From the NCBI GenBank assembly GCA_910587595.1, contig CAJULQ010000007.1:1-64000 (forward strand): a stretch of DNA of 64,000 nt. The letters are read 5' to 3'. The notes beneath the pieces are model-generated. The model was given only the letters and a program-made list of their open reading frames with translations, was not told the DNA's origin and made no database searches. Shown here in pieces: positions 48,583 to 55,849 of this stretch. This DNA is from an uncultured Christensenellaceae bacterium. GTDB taxonomy: Bacteria; Bacillota; Clostridia; Christensenellales; Pumilibacteraceae. How positions within the stretch are numbered: the stretch's first letter is position 1; every line of letters starts with the position of its first letter. Position numbers and translations under genes: made by a program.

Positions 48583-48882
48583 ATGGAATATTTGGAACTC
48601 ATCAGCGTACCTGCCATTGTCACGGTTGTGTACGCATTAATTGAAATAATCAAAAAGTGCGTGGGCGAGAACGAGAAGTTCAAACGATTTATTCCGCTGA
48701 TCGCAACGGCAATCGGCGTGATATGCGGAGTGGTTTGTTTCTTTGCCTTGCCGAGCATAATTCCTGCAAGCAACGTCGTGGTGGCAATAGTCATAGGCGG
48801 AGCAAGCGGTCTGACTGCAACAGGTACAAACCAGATTATAAAGCAACTCGGCAAAAAGGATGGTGGCGATGGAGAGAAGTAA
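48583..48882 (+). CDS. Phage holin
   Basis: 99 residues with two or three transmembrane helices (VPAIVTVVYALIEIIKK, FIPLIATAIGVICGVVCFFALP, VVVAIVIGGASGLTATGTNQIIKQL) and a charged end. This layout and the GxxSGLTATGTNQ motif are those of a common holin family in gut siphoviruses. It would form membrane lesions for lysis. No endolysin gene follows it. Confidence 0.78.
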   Translation: MEYLELISVPAIVTVVYALIEIIKKCVGENEKFKRFIPLIATAIGVICGVVCFFALPSIIPASNVVVAIVIGGASGLTATGTNQIIKQLGKKDGGDGEK

Positions 48883-49000
48883 TAAACTCAAGTGCGAAAT
48901 CGCCAATGCGATTGTGATGCAACTTTGGGTAAAAAACCTTATTTCCACCGAAGAAAAAGATAAAATTATAGAAAAAAACAAATCAAGTTTTAATTGCTGA
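48869..49000 (+). CDS. 43-aa helical peptide upstream of recombinases
   Basis: Starts within the holin end (ATG 48869, preceded by GGATGGTGG) and encodes MERSNKLKCEIANAIVMQL... ending KDKIIEKNKSSFNC. A single amphipathic helix pair of this kind (EIANAIVMQLWVKNLISTEEKDKI) is often found next to serine recombinases in conjugative and phage elements of Clostridia. Its function is unknown. Confidence 0.55.
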   Translation: MERSNKLKCEIANAIVMQLWVKNLISTEEKDKIIEKNKSSFNC

Positions 49001-49016
49001 TTTCGGAGCGTTTCGC

Positions 49017-49045
49017 TGGACTATTTGAAATGAGCACGGTATTGT
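49017..49045 (+). promoter_or_regulatory. Repeated prophage promoter, copy 7
   Basis: TTTCGC then TGGACT (49017-49022), 17 bases ending ACGG, TATTGT (49040-49045), ahead of the recombinase genes. Confidence 0.7.
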
Positions 49046-49080
49046 TTGTCCTGCCCGCAATGGGTGGGACAAATTTTTTT
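49045..49080 (+). terminator. Intrinsic terminator overlapping promoter copy 7
   Basis: TTTGTCCTGCCC (49045-49056), loop GCAAT, GGGTGGGACAAA (49062-49073), then seven T. Its left arm starts at the -10 box, so it should stop read-through from the structural genes but cannot fully form in RNA started at copy 7. Confidence 0.75.
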
Positions 49081-49144
49081 ACGCAAATCAAGTCCTCTCA
49101 TAAGGGTAAATCAAGAAAATTAAAAGTCTAAAAAGGAGGTAAAA

Positions 49145-50635
49145 ATGGACAAGAAAAAAGCCGCTGCTTATGCACGAGTTTCGACGAATGGTAAAATGCA
49201 GGCGCATAGTTATGAGTTCCAAAGCAGATATTGGAACGAACGACTGTCGAATGATGAAACCTATGAATATGTCGGATTATTTGCGGATAAGGGTATCAGC
49301 GGTAAATTTGCAAATCGAAGACCACAATTCATGGCACTTATGGATGCTTGCAAGAAAGGCGAAGTGGATGTGGTATTCACAAAGTCGGTTCAGCGATTTG
49401 CCCGTAATACGGAGGAAATGCTGACGATAGTAAGGGAGCTGCGAGAAATCGGCATAGCGGTTATTTTTGAGAAAGAAAACATCAATACGCTTAATCCCGA
49501 CAGCGAAATATTCCTTACGATAGCCGCAGCAGTAGCCGAAGACGATCTTGTAAGATACAGCGACAACGTATCGTGGTCAATACAAGATAGATTCCAAAGA
49601 GGCGAATGCATTATCGGACCACGGTTATACGGTTACGAGGTGGCAAAGGCTACGATTACAACCATTAATCCCGAAGAGGCAAAAGTGGTTAAAGAAATTT
49701 TTGAGAGATATGCTACGGGCAAGAGCAGTTCAAGGGAAATAGCGGCTTGGCTAAATGAACGAGGTATCCCTGCGGCTTTAGGAGGTAAATGGGCAGATAA
49801 CCAAATTCGCGCCATGTTACGAAATGAAAAGTACAAGGGCGATATGCTGTTGCAAAAAACCTTTCTTGAAAACGGGATGAAGAAAACCAACCGAGGCGAG
49901 AAAGACTGCTACTATGTAGAAAACAGCCATGAGCCGATAGTGGACAGAGAACTGTGGGAGAAAGTGCAGACGATAATGGATGCACGGACGAACAAAAAAT
50001 TACAAGGGCAGGTCACAAAGTTATATCCGTTTACGGGAATGATTATATGTGGCGAGTGCGGACATAAATATACGCATAAGGTTAATAACAGCGGTTTGAT
50101 ATGGCAGGCAAATTTTTGGAAATGCCATAATTCGATAACACACGGTGTCAAGGTCTGCGGAAATTCGGGGATTAAAGAGTCTGTCATTAACGACTTATTT
50201 GTAGAGTGCTACAACGAATTTATAAAAGGCGGATACAAAACCAACGAAGGCGAAGAGGGGCGATTGCAAGCAACCCTCGATAACCTTTATAAAGAAGAAA
50301 ACGAACTGACGATGCTGTCGATTCGTGGGCTTATAAATCAAAGGCAATACGAAAATGAAAGGCAAGCACTATTGAGCGAAATCCGTGCGACGCAACAAAA
50401 ACTGCAAGATATCCGATACTGTCACTTGCAAGCAACCGATTTCAAAGCAATAGAAACATTCGATGAAGAAAAACTGCATAGGTTTGTCCGAAAGGTCATC
50501 ATCCATAGGTGGGTGGTGACCTTTGAATTTTATAACGGAGTGCAGATATCACGAACCTACACTAACGGACAGCCCGGCAATATCAAAGATTGGAAACTAA
50601 AACAAAAAGCAAGGAGGGAACTCGCAAATGGCTGA
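49145..50635 (+). CDS. Large serine recombinase 1
   Basis: 496 residues. The catalytic resolvase domain (1-150) begins AAAYARVSTNGK with Ser13 as nucleophile and has VFTKSVQRFARN. A recombinase domain (PRLYGYEVA ... IREIAAWLNERGIPAALGGKWADNQIRAMLRNEKYKGDML), a zinc ribbon (MIICGECGHKYTHK ... FWKCHNS) and a coiled coil follow. It is slightly short for the family. Such enzymes integrate and excise prophages or transposons. It overlaps the next gene by 8 bases; a strong AGGAGG site precedes it. Confidence 0.92.
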   Translation: MDKKKAAAYARVSTNGKMQAHSYEFQSRYWNERLSNDETYEYVGLFADKGISGKFANRRPQFMALMDACKKGEVDVVFTKSVQRFARNTEEMLTIVRELREIGIAVIFEKENINTLNPDSEIFLTIAAAVAEDDLVRYSDNVSWSIQDRFQRGECIIGPRLYGYEVAKATITTINPEEAKVVKEIFERYATGKSSSREIAAWLNERGIPAALGGKWADNQIRAMLRNEKYKGDMLLQKTFLENGMKKTNRGEKDCYYVENSHEPIVDRELWEKVQTIMDARTNKKLQGQVTKLYPFTGMIICGECGHKYTHKVNNSGLIWQANFWKCHNSITHGVKVCGNSGIKESVINDLFVECYNEFIKGGYKTNEGEEGRLQATLDNLYKEENELTMLSIRGLINQRQYENERQALLSEIRATQQKLQDIRYCHLQATDFKAIETFDEEKLHRFVRKVIIHRWVVTFEFYNGVQISRTYTNGQPGNIKDWKLKQKARRELANG

Positions 50636-52244
50636 AACGCAAAAACAAAGGGTAGTACGAACGATACCTGCATCGTTTATACGGACAACTGCGGCTAATC
50701 TGTTACTTTTAATAAAGGTCGCCGCTTATGCTCGTGTCAGCACAAAGAAGGATGAGCAAGAAGACAGTTACGAAAGGCAGGTCGCACACTATACGAAATA
50801 CATTAAAAATCACGAAGGGTGGCAATTCGTAGATGTTTATGCCGACGAAGGTATAACGGGAACGAGAGCCGATAAAAGAGCAGATTTTCAGCGTATGATG
50901 GAAGACTGCCGAAAAGGGTTGATCAATAAAATTTTAGTCAAGTCGATAGCGAGGTTTGCACGAAACACCGTTGATGCATTAAACTCGATACGGGAACTCA
51001 AGGAACTCGGAATCAGCGTGTACTTTGAAAACGAAAACATTGATACGCTGTCGCCCGGCGGCGAAGTTTTAATAACGATACTTGCGGCTATGGCAGAGCA
51101 AGAGTCGAGAACAATATCGACAAACATCAAATGGGCATATCAAAAGAAATTCCAAAACGGCGACATACAAGTAAACTACAAACGATTCCTCGGCTACACA
51201 CGGGACAAAGAACATAACTTTGTTATAGTCCCTGAACAAGCGGTAACCGTGCAAAGAATTTATAGAGAATACTTATACGGTTATTCGTCAGCAACCATAG
51301 CAAAGCACTTGACGGAAGAAGGGATACCGTCGCCATCGAATAAGCCGAAATGGTATCCATCGGTTATATTAAGCATACTGCGAAACGAAAAATACTACGG
51401 TGGCTTAATATGCGGAAAGACGTTCAAACCCGATGTATTAAGCAAAAAGCGCTATAAGAACGAGGGGCAAGTAGAACGATACTACATTGAAAACAGTCAC
51501 CCTGCAATCGTCAGCAAAGAAGAGTTCGATATGGTGCAAGCTGAAATGCAGAGACGCGGAGATATCAGAGGACATTCGGAGAGCAATCAAGGGCGATACA
51601 GTAGCAAATATCCATTCAGCAAAAAGATAGTATGCGGTGTCTGCGGTACATTTTATCGCCGACACGCACAATACATAAGAGGGGAATATGCGCCGACATG
51701 GGTGTGTGCAACGCATAAACTTGAAGGGAGCGAAAAGTGCAGTCAAACCTACTTGAAAGAGAGTGAGATAGAGGGAGCGTTCCTTGAAATGATAAAAACC
51801 CTTGTGGGCGATTTTCAAGCGGTTAAAACGGTCTTACGAGAGAATATAATAACATCACTCGACGACTCGGTTGCCGAGGAGCTTGACGCAACTCTGGGAG
51901 TCATAGAGCAATGTCAAGAAGAGATGCTTGCCGTCGTAAGAGCAAAGCGAGCAGGCGAGCTGACAGACGCAGAATACAACAAGCGTGGCGGAGAAATTGA
52001 AATAAGAATAAACGAGCTGACTCGGATACGAGAAGGACTTGAGCAAAAGTCGCACGCAGCAAAAATGACAAGAAAACGAGTGGATGAGATAATCGAACTA
52101 ATAGAGAGCATGGACATCGCAAACAAGTTCGACGGAGAGATATTCAAAAACATAGTAGACACGGTAGTGGTCAGAAATAATTATACATTAGACTTCCATC
52201 TCAAGGTAGGAGTGACGGAAAGCGTGACGATAGTACGCCATTAA
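50628..52244 (+). CDS. Large serine recombinase 2
   Basis: 538 residues. After a 30-residue hydrophobic/basic N-terminal addition comes the catalytic domain (VAAYARVSTKKDEQEDSYERQ, nucleophile Ser38; ILVKSIARFARN), then SATIAKHLTEEGIPSPSNKPKWYPSVILSILRNEKYYGGL, a zinc ribbon (KIVCGVCGTFYRRH ... WVCATH) and a long coiled coil. It is translated from the end of recombinase 1. Two co-encoded recombinases suggest a heteromeric or two-protein integrase; both keep their catalytic residues. Confidence 0.92.
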   Translation: MAETQKQRVVRTIPASFIRTTAANLLLLIKVAAYARVSTKKDEQEDSYERQVAHYTKYIKNHEGWQFVDVYADEGITGTRADKRADFQRMMEDCRKGLINKILVKSIARFARNTVDALNSIRELKELGISVYFENENIDTLSPGGEVLITILAAMAEQESRTISTNIKWAYQKKFQNGDIQVNYKRFLGYTRDKEHNFVIVPEQAVTVQRIYREYLYGYSSATIAKHLTEEGIPSPSNKPKWYPSVILSILRNEKYYGGLICGKTFKPDVLSKKRYKNEGQVERYYIENSHPAIVSKEEFDMVQAEMQRRGDIRGHSESNQGRYSSKYPFSKKIVCGVCGTFYRRHAQYIRGEYAPTWVCATHKLEGSEKCSQTYLKESEIEGAFLEMIKTLVGDFQAVKTVLRENIITSLDDSVAEELDATLGVIEQCQEEMLAVVRAKRAGELTDAEYNKRGGEIEIRINELTRIREGLEQKSHAAKMTRKRVDEIIELIESMDIANKFDGEIFKNIVDTVVVRNNYTLDFHLKVGVTESVTIVRH

Positions 52245-52252
52245 GGAAAAGC

Positions 52253-52289
52253 GCTGACTGCGGAGTAAAATCCGTGGTCGGCTTTTTTT
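52253..52289 (+). terminator. Intrinsic terminator
   Basis: GCTGACTGCGGA (52253-52264), loop GTAAAA, TCCGTGGTCGGC (52271-52282), seven T. It marks the probable right end of prophage transcription. Confidence 0.85.
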
Positions 52290-52307
52290 ATTTGGGTTAT
52301 AGAATGG

Positions 52308-52336
52308 TTGAAAAAACTTGTGCGAAGTGTTATAAT
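52308..52336 (+). promoter_or_regulatory. Promoter of the TIR-like gene
   Basis: TTGAAA (52308-52313), 17 bases, TATAAT (52331-52336), 31 bases before the start codon. Confidence 0.7.
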
Positions 52337-52367
52337 ATCTATAAAATAAAAATATTTTGGACAAACA

Positions 52368-53426
52368 ATGATAAATCCTTTAGAAGAGAAAATCCTTCGG
52401 TATCTTATTGAGAATCATAAAGAAGGTAAATATACAGGTATAAGATTTGAAGATGAAAGCCTTGCGGATATTTGCATGGCGGTTAAATCATTGTCGAGAA
52501 AAGGCTTGGTAAAGGAGTATTGTACTACATTATCGGCATCTGCACTTTTAACGCCTGATGGTAGATATTATTTTGAGATGAAAGAAAATAATAAAACAAA
52601 GAACAACAATGAAGGGTTTTATCAAGTTCTTATAATTACAAATAAAAATGAAAAGGTAACGGAAGTTGACATAAATGATAGCAATGAAGTTTTCGAAAGA
52701 ATCCTTATACCATATTTATCGGAACAGGAATTTTATGTTAATGGATTTGTGTTGCGTAAAGATAAAATTAGTAGACTGAAAATAGGAATAACTGAAAAAT
52801 CCGCTGACAAATTAGCTGCACATGAAAATGAAACAATGCCTCAAGGTATTTTGATGTTTGTCTCGGCAAGCGATATTGTAGAATATAACAAATACACTAA
52901 AGATGTAACGTCTTCTATGATTGCAAAAGCAAAGCAAATCATTTTAGAGAATAATAAAAATTTGGGGAAGAATAAAAAAATGGATTATACGCAGGTATTT
53001 ATTGTTCATGGCAGAGATAATGAATTAAAACAAGAGGTTGCACGATTTGTCGAGCGGTTTGGTATTAAACCAATTATTCTACATGAACAACCGAGTCAAG
53101 GAATGACTATAATTGAAAAGATTGAAGCGTATTCCAATGTTGGTTTTGGTATCGTTTTATATACTCCTTGTGATGTAGGATATAAAAAAAATCATGAATG
53201 CGACAAAATGGGGCGTGCCAGACAAAACGTTGTTTTCGAACACGGATTTTTAATAGGTAAGTTAGGAAGAAGTCATGTTTGTGCTTTAGTGAAAGAAGAA
53301 GTTGAAAAGCCCAATGATATTTCTGGTGTTGTTTATGTCAATTACGATGAGGCGGGGGCATGGAAATATGAGCTCGCAAAAGAATTGCGCAGTGCTGGAT
53401 ATGATGTGGATATGAATAAAATATAA
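52368..53426 (+). CDS. TIR-like nucleotide-binding protein (CAP12/PF10137 type), putative antiphage defence
   Basis: 352 residues. Residues 1-70 form a winged-helix-like domain (LEEKILRYLIENHKEGKYTGIRFEDESLADICMAVKSLSRKGLV). The middle is uncharacterised. Residues 205-350 are the TIR-like domain: VFIVHGRDNELKQEVARFVERFGIKPIILHEQPSQGMTIIEKIEAYSNVGFGIVLYTPCDVGYK, RARQNVVFEHGFLIGKLGR, VCALVKEE. The Glu in FEHG is the expected catalytic residue. This domain type depletes NAD or senses nucleotides in CBASS/Pycsar-like systems. No cyclase is adjacent. The AT-rich block differs from the prophage, as for acquired defence cargo. Confidence 0.8.
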   Translation: MINPLEEKILRYLIENHKEGKYTGIRFEDESLADICMAVKSLSRKGLVKEYCTTLSASALLTPDGRYYFEMKENNKTKNNNEGFYQVLIITNKNEKVTEVDINDSNEVFERILIPYLSEQEFYVNGFVLRKDKISRLKIGITEKSADKLAAHENETMPQGILMFVSASDIVEYNKYTKDVTSSMIAKAKQIILENNKNLGKNKKMDYTQVFIVHGRDNELKQEVARFVERFGIKPIILHEQPSQGMTIIEKIEAYSNVGFGIVLYTPCDVGYKKNHECDKMGRARQNVVFEHGFLIGKLGRSHVCALVKEEVEKPNDISGVVYVNYDEAGAWKYELAKELRSAGYDVDMNKI

Positions 53427-53468
53427 AAGACTTTTGTGGTTGTGCGCTATGGCTTTGAGGAATCACTG

Positions 53469-54206
53469 ATGAAAAACATAATAAGGTTTGACGAACACGG
53501 CGATACCGTTTCATTTTATAAAGAAGGATGGAATAGCATCGCTCAAATAGATAATATCCCAGAAATAGTCACTGTCGTAAAAGAAAATATGTGGAGTGAT
53601 AATAATGGTTATCTTTATTGCGCCAAGCTGAAAAAATATTTACATAGATTAGTTGTTGAGTTTAAAGTCGGTGCGGAAAGGTTGCAAGAATTAACGAATA
53701 ATGGCTTTGTTGTGGACCATTTAAACAACGACGAAAAGTATAATTGTTGCTTGGATAATTTGCATATTATCTCTTCCGATTTAAATATAGCAAAGGGACA
53801 TACAGTAGATAAAGATATAGATGCATTGTGGCAGAAAGCAGGGATTGGCATTTATTTGTTAAAGAATAATGAATATCAAATAGCTGTTGGATTTAATGTG
53901 TCAGCTACTGTTCGATTAGGTAATTGCGAAAAAATCATAAGTGATTTGTATTGGAATTTTGATAATTTCGATAAGTGTTATTTGGCTATTCAAACAATAA
54001 TTTCAGCACTAAAAGGTCAATGCAATTTATATGCAGATCGTTTGCAAGCAACAAAATGGTGGTATAGAGAAGCAATAATTATGCCGCCAGAATATGCAAA
54101 GTTAGAGGGCCCACTAATAAAAATAGGCGATAATTATGTGCTTAAAATAAATAATAAGCCGGGGCCGAAAATGGCGATAATTGATAAGCCTGCAAAGATT
54201 GAGTAG
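53469..54206 (+). CDS. HNH-endonuclease-like protein
   Basis: 245 residues; the start at 53469 has GAGGA 8 bases upstream; an earlier in-frame ATG at 53436 lacks a site. Residues 57-100 contain YLHRLVVEFKVG then GFVVDHLNNDEKYNCCLDNLHIISSDLNIAKG, the HNH_3-type pattern of phage homing endonucleases (His, Asp-His, Asn-Asn). A NUMOD-like tail is not obvious. It may be a nuclease effector or a homing enzyme; the AT-rich DNA is shared with the TIR gene. Confidence 0.65.
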   Translation: MKNIIRFDEHGDTVSFYKEGWNSIAQIDNIPEIVTVVKENMWSDNNGYLYCAKLKKYLHRLVVEFKVGAERLQELTNNGFVVDHLNNDEKYNCCLDNLHIISSDLNIAKGHTVDKDIDALWQKAGIGIYLLKNNEYQIAVGFNVSATVRLGNCEKIISDLYWNFDNFDKCYLAIQTIISALKGQCNLYADRLQATKWWYREAIIMPPEYAKLEGPLIKIGDNYVLKINNKPGPKMAIIDKPAKIE

Positions 54207-54276
54207 TTAAGACTTTTCGTAGTGGCACACTATGATTTTTGAGCGATATATATACCTTTCGTAGTCTTGTGCCAAG

Positions 54277-54320
54277 AAAAAATGTCGTAATTTGTCGAAA
54301 GATAAATTGCGGCATTTTTT
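54277..54320 (+). terminator. Strong intrinsic terminator with GAAA tetraloop
   Basis: The 20-base left arm (54277-54296) pairs completely with 54301-54320 if three G-T pairs are allowed; loop GAAA. The A-run and T-run would work in both directions. Confidence 0.85.
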
Positions 54321-54347
54321 ATAAGATATTGCTACAAATCGGCATTG

Positions 54348-54376
54348 TTGACAAATGCAGTCAACAATAATATGAT
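54348..54376 (+). promoter_or_regulatory. Promoter ahead of toxin/immunity-like genes
   Basis: TTGACA (54348-54353), 17 bases, TATGAT (54371-54376). Confidence 0.65.
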
Positions 54377-54412
54377 ACAATCCATTTAGAATAGTTATCA
54401 TAAAACAGAATT

Positions 54413-54450
54413 ATGGCTGTGTAAGTCCCGAGAGGGCGGCAGCCATTTTT
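54413..54450 (+). terminator. Attenuator-like hairpin in the leader
   Basis: ATGGCTG (54413-54419) pairs with CAGCCAT (54440-54446) with an inner CCC/GGG stem, followed by five T. It lies between the promoter and the 54496 start. Confidence 0.6.
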
Positions 54451-54495
54451 ATTATATTTAATTCTATTCGAAAGTAAATAGAAGGAGAAAATACA

Positions 54496-54531
54496 ATGCG
54501 TATTGACGAAATGAATAGCGGGGTGATATAA
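54496..54531 (+). CDS. 11-aa leader peptide or truncated gene start (MRIDEMNSGVI)
   Basis: ATG at 54496 after GAAGGAG, stop TAA at 54529-54531 sharing bases with the next ATG. It may be a coupling peptide or the remnant of a larger protein that once carried the toxin-like domain. Confidence 0.4.
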   Translation: MRIDEMNSGVI

Positions 54532-54815
54532 TGGGAGCAGGGTACAGTGGCGGCGTAATCGATACCGAAATAGAGGATGCGTTGCCAAAATATAAGGTTC
54601 CTGGGCAACCTAATACTCGGTATAACTATTATCAAAACGGGTTGATGAAAAAATCCGTGTGGACAAACGAAAAAGGCATTCCTATAATAAACAAACATTT
54701 TACCAATCACGGAAATGCAAAGACACATCCAAATGTGCCGCACTACCATAGTTGGGGCTGGGTGAATGGGCATTGGACGGAATTCAAAGAAGAGTGTGAA
54801 GGAGATGAAGAATGA
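54531..54815 (+). CDS. Polymorphic-toxin C-terminal-like domain, 94 aa
   Basis: It reads PGQPNTRYNYYQNGLMKKSVWTNEKGIPIINKHFTNHGNAKTHPNVPHYHSWGWVNGHW, the layout of small toxin domains found at the ends of polymorphic toxins (YYQNGxLxxSxxY ... HPxxPHxH). Histidines could be catalytic or metal-binding. It is encoded without any trafficking domain. The start overlaps the 11-codon ORF (TAATG) and the end overlaps the next gene (ATGA), as in toxin-immunity pairs. The assignment is by pattern only. Confidence 0.5.
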   Translation: MGAGYSGGVIDTEIEDALPKYKVPGQPNTRYNYYQNGLMKKSVWTNEKGIPIINKHFTNHGNAKTHPNVPHYHSWGWVNGHWTEFKEECEGDEE

Positions 54816-55258
54816 ATAATATGTTTTTTTCCGACAAAACAAAGAAATGTCAAGTATGTGAGCGGGATATTCCCGAATCGGATAATCGGTGCAAGTATTG
54901 CGGTTGGTTGCAACACACGCGCCCGTCCGACCCCGATGAACAGTATTGGGATTATAATTTTGTGACGCGCAATAAAGCGCGGGAGCTTTATGCGGCTGGC
55001 AAACCCGTACAGCCGGATTTCGACGACTTTCTTAAATGTATGAAAGTATATTCCGAGTTGGAGTTTTATTGTCGTGGCAAGCATTACGGATTGCTGCATA
55101 TACACGATGACACGTGGCATTTCTACGAGTGGAACGTAATGGATACGGGATACCAAATTTACGGGTCGATAGAAGAGTTTGCCGAAAAAGCTAACATAGA
55201 GGGCGTACTCTTAAAAGACCTATGGTACGATGTGTACGATGTAGGAACGGCGTCGTAA
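54812..55258 (+). CDS. Zinc-ribbon protein, possible immunity partner
   Basis: 148 residues. The N-terminal zinc ribbon is CQVCERDIPESDNRCKYCGW. The rest is aromatic and acidic (DFDDFLKCMKVYSELEFYCRGKHYGLLHIHDDTWHFYEW ... SIEEFAEKANIEGVLLKDLW), as in many immunity proteins. It is coupled to the toxin-like gene by a 4-base overlap. No specific family is recognised. Confidence 0.5.
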   Translation: MNNMFFSDKTKKCQVCERDIPESDNRCKYCGWLQHTRPSDPDEQYWDYNFVTRNKARELYAAGKPVQPDFDDFLKCMKVYSELEFYCRGKHYGLLHIHDDTWHFYEWNVMDTGYQIYGSIEEFAEKANIEGVLLKDLWYDVYDVGTAS

Positions 55259-55390
55259 GGGGGGAGGTGGGATAAATGAATGTATTCGGTACGAACGAAA
55301 GTGATATGAATTGCCGAATTTTGTGCAAATTTGTTTGCTATTTTGAGTGAAAAAATGCTAAAATGAAAGAAAACAGCGGGTGAGGCAGTT

Positions 55391-55804
55391 ATGGATAAAA
55401 CACAACTGATGCAATTTATCGCAAAGCAAAAAACGGCGTTTATTGCCTCTGTAGATGAGCAAGGGTATCCCGTGATCAGGGCAATGCTGGCCCCTCGCAA
55501 AATAGACGGAAACGGAATGTATTTCTCGACCAACACGTCGTCCAATAAAGTCAAACAGTATACGGCAAACGATAAGGCGTGCCTATATTTTTACAAACGC
55601 GGCAAGCTTAAGTATCAAGGCGTTACCGTAATCGGCGAAATGCAAGTTTGCACCGACCAAGCGACCAAAGACAAGATTTGGCGTTTCGGAGATGGACTTA
55701 TTTATAAACACGGCGTAACCGATCCCGACTATTGCGTGTTGAAATTTATAGGCAGATCCGCCCAATACTACTGCGATCTTTCGATAGAAACGATAGAGCT
55801 GTAA
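55391..55804 (+). CDS. Pyridoxamine 5'-phosphate oxidase-fold protein
   Basis: 137 residues: QLMQFIAKQKTAFIASVDEQGYPVIRAMLAPRKIDGNGMYFSTNTSSNKVKQYTANDKACLYFYKRGKLKYQGVTVIGEMQVCTD. This is the general-stress-protein-26-like split-barrel flavin-binding family; FMN or F420 binding is expected. The substrate is unknown. It has a GAGG site. It belongs to the chromosomal-looking block with alcohol dehydrogenase. Confidence 0.82.
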   Translation: MDKTQLMQFIAKQKTAFIASVDEQGYPVIRAMLAPRKIDGNGMYFSTNTSSNKVKQYTANDKACLYFYKRGKLKYQGVTVIGEMQVCTDQATKDKIWRFGDGLIYKHGVTDPDYCVLKFIGRSAQYYCDLSIETIEL

Positions 55805-55849
55805 ACATAGTACATAGCGCTGTCGGCCGGTATGCGGTCGTGCTTTTTG

